Positions 63,314-64,000 of a DNA stretch of 64,000 nucleotides are shown here, one piece after another. Each line of letters begins with the position of its first letter. Positions within the stretch are counted from its first letter, which is position 1. The translations under genes and the position numbers were made by a program. Location: contig CAZKQW010000003.1 of the NCBI GenBank assembly GCA_964555055.1, forward strand, positions 186,001 through 250,000, in the 5' to 3' direction. Under the pieces are notes generated by a model that worked only from the letters and a program-made list of their open reading frames with translations, was not told the DNA's origin and ran no database searches. This DNA is from GCA-016699445 sp964555055. Its GTDB lineage: Bacteria > UBA10199 > JACPAL01 > GCA-016699445.

Positions 63314-64000
63314 TTAAAATAGTTTCTTTAAATTCTCCGCATAAGGCGCTTTAACGATTCCCTTTTCCGTAATGATCGCGGTGACGAGGCTATGGGGGGT
63401 CACATCAAAGGCTGGGTTTCTCACGGCGATACCGTCCGGCGCGACGCGCTGTCTATAGAAATTTGTCACCTCCTCGGGGCTCCGTTCTTCAATTGGGATT
63501 TGGTCTCCCGTAGGGCAGCGGATGTCGATCGTCGAGAGGGGGGCCGCCACGTAGAAGGGGATGTCGTGCTCCTTCGCCAGGATGGCGACGTTGTAGGTGC
63601 CGATCTTGTTGGCGACGTCCCCGTTGGCGGCGATCCGGTCGGCGCCGACGATGACGGCGTGGATCTTCTTCTGCCTCATGATGCTGGCCGCCATGTTGTC
63701 GGTGATGAGGGTCGTGGGGATTTGGTTCTTCGTCAGCTCCCAAGCCGTGAGGCGCGCGCCTTGGAGGAAGGGCCTCGTCTCGTCGGCGTAGACGTCGATC
63801 GTCTTGCCGGCGGCTTTCGCGGAATAGACCACACCCAAGGCCGTGCCCCAACCCGCCGTCGCGAGGGCGCCGGCATTGCAGTGCGTGAGGACGGTGTCGC
63901 CGGACCTGAGCAAAGTTTGGCCGAAATCCCCCATCCGGCGGTTGGTGGCGATGTCCTCTTCCAGGATCGCGATGGCTTCCTTCTTCAACTCCTGTTTGAT
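63314..64000 (-). CDS. mtnA: Methylthioribose-1-phosphate isomerase, 3' part (gene continues past window)
   Basis: 229 codons visible; the full protein is usually about 340. Converts methylthioribose-1-P to methylthioribulose-1-P in methionine salvage. THCNAGALATAGWGTALGV contains the catalytic Cys, and VGADRIAANGDVANKIGTY contains the catalytic Asp region, with DVTPHSLVTAIITEKG near the end. The 5' end runs off the right edge. The frame also fits the first bases IKQELKKEA. Confidence 0.93.
   Translation of the reverse strand: MKQELKKEAIAILEEDIATNRRMGDFGQTLLRSGDTVLTHCNAGALATAGWGTALGVVYSAKAAGKTIDVYADETRPFLQGARLTAWELTKNQIPTTLITDNMAASIMRQKKIHAVIVGADRIAANGDVANKIGTYNVAILAKEHDIPFYVAAPLSTIDIRCPTGDQIPIEERSPEEVTNFYRQRVAPDGIAVRNPAFDVTPHSLVTAIITEKGIVKAPYAENLKKLF

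Overview
The window has a GC-rich chromosomal backbone (about 1-2.2 kb and 40-64 kb) interrupted by one visibly AT-richer block of about 37.7 kb. The backbone carries a CHASE2 adenylate cyclase, a CarD-ispD-ispF-cysS run, TIGR02147-type regulation, lipoproteins with a TETGNP motif, uvrB, uvrC, ilvE and mtnA. These suggest a Gram-negative, free-living bacterium of the old deltaproteobacterial grade, such as Bdellovibrionota or a UBA10199-like lineage. That placement is inference from gene style only.

The block is a genomic island inserted in a tRNA-Gln(CTG) gene. The intact tRNA is at 2204-2274. The last 44 bases of the tRNA are repeated perfectly at 39905-39948, giving attL and attR. At the left end are a tyrosine integrase, an excisionase-like protein, a two-HTH/S24-like repressor and an AbiEi/AbiEii toxin-antitoxin pair. 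At the right end is a phage-type replication-like protein. No conjugation or virion genes are visible.

The cargo (6.3-38.7 kb) is a nearly self-contained nitrate-respiration package. It holds narGHJI with a diheme cytochrome c, two NarK transporters, a six-gene alternative complex III (actABCDEF), an outer-membrane porin, NnrS, two hemerythrin-domain proteins, two Crp/Fnr regulators, an Aer-like chemoreceptor, TatA and a compact molybdenum-cofactor operon with MoaC/MoaB and MoaE/MobA fusions. No nitrite, NO or N2O reductase and no terminal oxidase are present, so the package appears to reduce nitrate to nitrite. Four FNR-type palindromes (TTGATA-N3/4-type, consensus TTGATATTTGTCAW) precede its operons. 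A three-gene operon inside the island (HTH-less cyclic-nucleotide-binding-domain protein, SEC59/DGK1-like polyprenol kinase, radical SAM protein) has no role I can name and is the best candidate for an undescribed module.

To the right of the island lie tRNA-Phe, carD, the isoprenoid genes ispDF and cysS. An AAA_14 ATPase gene sits between two copies of the cysS 3' end. Next come a beta-propeller lipoprotein and a TIGR02147 regulator with a TETGNP lipoprotein and a Phe/Met-rich protein. Two copies of one palindrome (TCGTATTC-N4-GAATACGA) mark the promoters in this section. The end of the window holds uvrB, a GT39/GMC/Gfo-Idh/HpnK/GT2 glycosylation-type cluster, an OMP, a uvrC without its usual HhH tail, a small methyltransferase/glycosyltransferase/HAD-Nudix group, ilvE and the 3' part of mtnA.
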